Below, in pieces: positions 60,641-64,000 of a DNA stretch of 64,000 bases. The DNA is from CAIYOL01 sp964494805 (GTDB taxonomy: Bacteria; Planctomycetota; Phycisphaerae; Sedimentisphaerales; Anaerobacaceae), in the NCBI GenBank assembly GCA_964494805.1, contig CAZBST010000004.1, positions 163,129 to 227,128 of the forward strand, read 5' to 3'. Below the pieces are notes generated by a model that saw only the letters and a program-made list of their open reading frames with translations, was not told where the DNA came from and searched no databases. Numbering within the stretch: the stretch's first letter is position 1; the number at the start of each line of letters is the position of its first letter. The position numbers and the translations under genes were made by a program.

Positions 60641-61668
60641 CCGAGCTAAATAACCAGCAGAAGCAATTATTATTTGACTACTGCTTAGGTTTAACCTCCG
60701 AAGAAGTAACTGCCGAAGTCGAACAGTTGATAACCTCAAACAAGCAAGCCGCCGAGATTCACTCAAAACTCAAAGCTGCACTCTCTCCATTAAACACCCT
60801 AAAATCCGACCTCTGCCCGGATAGTTTAGCAGAGGGCACAATTTGGCGGCTGAAGAATGTTGCCCGCTCAAGCCAGCTTCGGCTGGAACAATTGCTTGCC
60901 GACGAACAGGCCAAAACTGTTACAGATAAGGTACGGCTCTGGAAGAACCTGGGCGAAATGGTAGCGGCCGCAGCAGTGATAGTGTTTGTCGCTGGGGTCG
61001 TAATCGCTCCTTTGAGCTTAGCCCGCCAAAAGTCCCGGCAGCAGGCCTGTCTGATGCAATTGAAGCAAATCGGACAGGGCATAAAGTCCTACAGTGACGA
61101 CTACGATGGTCAACTGCCGGCTGTTGCTACTGCGGTGGGCGACCCTTGGTGGAAGGTGGGCTATCAGGGCAAAGAAAATCAGTCCAATACTCGCCATATA
61201 TGGCTTTTGGTGAAAGACGGCTATGTTAAACCAGTCGCTTTTGTCTGCCCCGGCAGGAGCCGATGCCGAACAGTACAGTTAGACCCCTCACAAGTACAAA
61301 ACTATAACGATTTCCCCTCCAAAAAATACGTAACCTACAGTTTCCGAATAAGATGCAACAAAGCCAGAGAAGAAAGTCTACGGGGGCGAAAGGTGCTGGC
61401 GGCAGATTCGAATCCGCTTTTTGAACGGCTGCCTGATGATTATTCCAAGCCGTTGAAGCTCCAACCGGACATAGACTCATTGATTGTTAACAGTATCAAC
61501 CATAACAATCGCGGCCAAAACGTCTTGTTCTGCGACGGCAGCACAGAGTTCGTAAAGTCCCGCCAAATAGGCACTTCGCAAGATGATATATTCACACTGC
61601 AGGATACTGCCACATACAAAGGTTTTGAGGTGCCAACCAGCGAAACAGACAATTTCCTCGCACCATAA
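60637..61668 (+). CDS. anti-sigma-like protein with pseudopilin-like ectodomain
   Basis: A 343-residue single-pass protein. The cytoplasmic ~105 residues (MTELNNQQKQLLFDYCLGLTSEE…) form a helical anti-sigma-like region without zinc ligands. The membrane helix near 107-127 runs straight into LARQKSRQQACLMQLKQIGQGIKSYSDDYDGQLP, which copies the body of planctomycetal pseudopilins (DUF1559-like); near the C-terminus HNNRGQNVLFCDGS fits the H-x9-DG motif. The prepilin leader (Gly-Phe, Glu+5) is absent, so it is not processed as a pilin. Coupling to the sigma gene by ATGA supports a signalling role. Confidence 0.75.
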   Translation: MTELNNQQKQLLFDYCLGLTSEEVTAEVEQLITSNKQAAEIHSKLKAALSPLNTLKSDLCPDSLAEGTIWRLKNVARSSQLRLEQLLADEQAKTVTDKVRLWKNLGEMVAAAAVIVFVAGVVIAPLSLARQKSRQQACLMQLKQIGQGIKSYSDDYDGQLPAVATAVGDPWWKVGYQGKENQSNTRHIWLLVKDGYVKPVAFVCPGRSRCRTVQLDPSQVQNYNDFPSKKYVTYSFRIRCNKAREESLRGRKVLAADSNPLFERLPDDYSKPLKLQPDIDSLIVNSINHNNRGQNVLFCDGSTEFVKSRQIGTSQDDIFTLQDTATYKGFEVPTSETDNFLAP

Positions 61669-61829
61669 ATCGTTTCACTGCCGGCGTTCATCAAATCTTA
61701 ATTCGTTAATTTAGGACCTGCGTATCTGCCCAAATTATCTTCTATGCCTCAAGTCTCTTAGCCGCCGCTGATCCCGTTGGAAAAAAGTCAGATTAAGTAA
61801 ATTTATTATCTGACTTCAACTTCGTTTTT

Positions 61830-64000
61830 TTACTCTGCTCTCAGCCACTCTAGAGTCATCAAGTAGAGATCTTCAAAGTCAACAATCCCGTCTCCCCCCT
61901 GCAGCGGCACAATATCAGCAGAAGGCGAACCAGGTGCTTGTAGCCATTGACCGGCTAAAATCGCAAAGTCAATTAAGTTCACAATACCGTCTTCGTAAAG
62001 GTCGGCTCTTAGCTTAAATAAATCAAGGTCAATGGAATTGCCCGCAGCCTGCATACCTGTCGGATTAAAGTGCAGCCATTCGTATTGATAGGCCGGGTTC
62101 AGCTGGTCCTCGTCCGCCGGGTCGCGCATAACGGCATCCAGGTCAATGACTGCGTCGAACTGGCCGCTTGTCCTTATCCAGTTGTTAACTGAATCGCGCA
62201 CCGCCTCATGTGCAGGTGTGTAATAACCATTTCCTTTAAAAGGCGTTATCGTCGCTCCGTATATCAACAGACCCGCATTGTGGGCCTTGGTTATGAACGT
62301 CTGATATGCGGAAATTATACTGCTGGCTGATGTGCCACCGCCAATGTCATTGACCCCCTCAAAAATTATCGCCCAGCGCACCCCGGGTTGTTCGAGCACA
62401 TCATGGTCAAAACGCGATAATGCCGACGGCCCTAAGCCGCCATATAACCCATTGCCGCCGATTCCCTGGTTTATTACGCCGACCTTCGCCGTGTCCGGGT
62501 CAGCGTTTAGCCGCGCCGAGAAAAAATCTGGCCAGCGGTTGTTGTAATTGTTAGTGCATCCCCTGCCGTCGGTTATCGAATCCCCTAAGATTACCACGCA
62601 TCCGTATGAATCATCTAACAACACATCAATCCTGCTCAAAATCCACCAATTGGCTTTTGTTCCATCCGGTGTCCAATTAGTCGACACTGCATTGCCGGTT
62701 TTTATATAGGAATCGGTCCTCGAGCCCGGATGCCCCGTAACATTAGTTGATGATGCCGACCCGAAATAAATACTCACTGTCAGGTCGCCCAATGGCGGGA
62801 CATTGAAATCTACAGGGTCTGAATAAATTTCCTCTCCTGCCGGAATAATTACTGATGGTAACCCGCCGTTAAACGTCAGTGCAGTGTCCGTTGACGTAAT
62901 TATTGCGCTGTCTACCGGGCTGCTATTGGCTGTTAGTGCTATACGGGCGGAATTAATAGTTACCGGGCCGCCGCTTGTTGTATACTTATTTGAAAAATGC
63001 ACCCGTATTATGCTGCCTCCCAGCGTCGCGTGCACAACCTGACGCAGTGTATTATTGGCTAAATACGGATCAGGCGGATTGTTACCGGATTCCGCCAGCT
63101 GCTGTCCCGTAGCCCAGGTGCCAACCCAGTCACCTTTAATCTCAGGCAATTCCGGCAATTCCTCTTCTGCCTGATTAAGAATCTGGATATCTTCAAAATA
63201 CACCGTGCCCGCACTTCCAGCGCCTGCGTCGCCGAAGCCGATGGTAATCCTCGCAACATTGGCCAGGTTTACGTCGTTGAATTCTGTCAGCGCAATGCTC
63301 CACTTCACCCACTGTTGCAGCTTGATATGGTCCATATTGCCGTAATTTACTGTTGCGGTATTCGCGGGGATGTCGCCATCTGTCAGTTTCACATACATTT
63401 GCTCGTCGGTGGGGTTGGTTGGGTCGCCATAGAAATGCAGCGCTAATGCTTCAGCACCGATGCCGAGCCAATTCCGGTCGGAAACAGCAATATCCGCATA
63501 GGCCTCGGAATAGTATGGCGAGGAGTCATTCTCATACAAGTATCTCATTGAGTTGCCGTCGAGGGCGATGGCAGTCTCAACTGAAACTTCCGCACTGGTG
63601 CCGCCGCTCTCCCATACGTTCCGCAGCGCCGTGTTATCAGCATATGAGTCGAAATTTTCCATGATGAAGTACGTTGAGGTTTTGAAACTACAGACTTCAC
63701 CTCTAAAGATTGTGTAGTCAGGCGCAGAATTGACCTCATCGATACGCCAGTAGTAGGTTGTGTCGAAATCAAGAAATGTAGGAGGAACATAAGTCGTGGT
63801 TAGATGGCCCTGACTGACCAGCACGCCCAGCGGATTGCCTCTGTTGGCATCATTGACATCGTCAAAATTGGTGCCTAAATATACATCGTGACTTTCAGCG
63901 TATCCGCCCTTTTCCCACTCAAGAGTCACATCTATGGGCACGTCTTCTGCGCCATCAACCGGCACCGGATGGTAGGCATATTCTGTCGGAACGAATGGAG
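61830..64000 (-). CDS. secreted SGNH hydrolase with dockerin, N-terminus outside window
   Basis: The frame stays open to the right edge, so the gene is 5'-incomplete (about 723 codons seen). Order from the edge: a fibronectin-like segment (PVDGAEDVPIDVTLEW, TTYYWRIDEVNSAPD), a carbohydrate-binding-like jelly-roll (MENFDSYADNTALRNVWESGG … IQILNQAEEE), then an SGNH/GDSL hydrolase: catalytic Ser in ILGDSITDGRG, Gly in INQGIGGNGL, Asn in FEGVNDIGGG, His in EWLHFNPTG. The C-terminus has two dockerin-like repeats (DLYEDGIVNLIDFAILAGQW and GGDGIVDFEDLYLMTLEW). Likely an esterase acting on acylated polysaccharide. Confidence 0.85.
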   Translation of the reverse strand, partial: PFVPTEYAYHPVPVDGAEDVPIDVTLEWEKGGYAESHDVYLGTNFDDVNDANRGNPLGVLVSQGHLTTTYVPPTFLDFDTTYYWRIDEVNSAPDYTIFRGEVCSFKTSTYFIMENFDSYADNTALRNVWESGGTSAEVSVETAIALDGNSMRYLYENDSSPYYSEAYADIAVSDRNWLGIGAEALALHFYGDPTNPTDEQMYVKLTDGDIPANTATVNYGNMDHIKLQQWVKWSIALTEFNDVNLANVARITIGFGDAGAGSAGTVYFEDIQILNQAEEELPELPEIKGDWVGTWATGQQLAESGNNPPDPYLANNTLRQVVHATLGGSIIRVHFSNKYTTSGGPVTINSARIALTANSSPVDSAIITSTDTALTFNGGLPSVIIPAGEEIYSDPVDFNVPPLGDLTVSIYFGSASSTNVTGHPGSRTDSYIKTGNAVSTNWTPDGTKANWWILSRIDVLLDDSYGCVVILGDSITDGRGCTNNYNNRWPDFFSARLNADPDTAKVGVINQGIGGNGLYGGLGPSALSRFDHDVLEQPGVRWAIIFEGVNDIGGGTSASSIISAYQTFITKAHNAGLLIYGATITPFKGNGYYTPAHEAVRDSVNNWIRTSGQFDAVIDLDAVMRDPADEDQLNPAYQYEWLHFNPTGMQAAGNSIDLDLFKLRADLYEDGIVNLIDFAILAGQWLQAPGSPSADIVPLQGGDGIVDFEDLYLMTLEWLRAE

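Noticed and set aside
1..64000. CRISPR array, insertion sequence, integrase or prophage
   Set aside because: No regularly spaced direct repeats of 24-40 bases and no transposase, integrase or phage structural motif was found in any frame.

Overview
The window looks like part of the chromosome of an anaerobic or microaerophilic planctomycete of the class Phycisphaerae, probably near the Sedimentisphaerales. This is inferred from gene style, not from an rRNA. The signs are secreted proteins ending in short dockerin-like repeats, several ECF sigma/anti-sigma pairs whose membrane partners share a KSKITKLAAAAV-type block, pseudopilin-like proteins, a Re-citrate synthase-like enzyme and a nickel uptake locus. 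Most of the DNA is dense, balanced-GC housekeeping sequence. One AT-richer accessory segment (about 10.6-14.9 kb) carries an OLD-family nuclease and unknown genes.

Layout. 1-5.2 kb: the 3'-truncated end of an exported protein gene, then murE-murF-mraY. 5.2-10.6 kb: a small membrane protein, groEL/groES, a degenerate receiver-domain protein, a short pyruvate kinase and an MscS channel. 10.6-14.9 kb: the accessory segment. 14.9-19.9 kb: a UbiA prenyltransferase and a polyprenol-lipid glycosylation cluster (YdjC deacetylase, GT2 transferase, a phosphatase-fold protein without its catalytic Cys, an ArnT-like transferase). 19.9-25.3 kb: thrC, a HAD hydrolase, Re-citrate synthase, tRNA-Leu and a TPR protein. 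25.5-28.2 kb: ribH-nusB-parA facing a catalytic-His-less E2 acyltransferase homologue. 28.2-32.2 kb: a tightly coupled polX / THEP1-type NTPase / SagB-type nitroreductase / rtcA operon, then tRNA-Val. 32.3-37.9 kb: nikR, two exported proteins, a histidine-rich cupin lipoprotein and an ECF nickel transporter (nikMN, nikQ, nikO). 37.9-45.5 kb: an SDR dehydrogenase, an ABC exporter, an MFS transporter, a YifB/ComM ATPase and a sugar aminotransferase. 45.6-50.4 kb: two ECF sigma/anti-sigma cassettes. 50.8-56.9 kb: a small membrane protein, a DUF434 protein, an MFS/spermidine-synthase/TPR fusion, an MBL hydrolase and a UDP-sugar dehydrogenase. 57-64 kb: a LamG/beta-helix/dockerin protein, a third sigma/anti-sigma pair with a pseudopilin-like ectodomain, and an SGNH hydrolase with dockerin that runs off the edge.

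The most unusual signals are not genes. At least seven loci carry about four imperfect copies of a 7-nt unit. The unit sequence differs at each locus while the period stays at seven; three of these tracts lie inside murE and murF and one sets the mraY start region. A separate ~150-bp intergenic element occurs twice, 45 kb apart, and contains a hairpin that is preserved on one strand. Among proteins, the best leads are an anti-sigma-like protein fused to a pseudopilin-like domain, a histidine-rich lipoprotein in a nickel locus, and two apparent pseudoenzymes.

All names rest on reading motifs by eye; no database search was possible. Start codons were moved where a ribosome binding site and the family N-terminus agreed.
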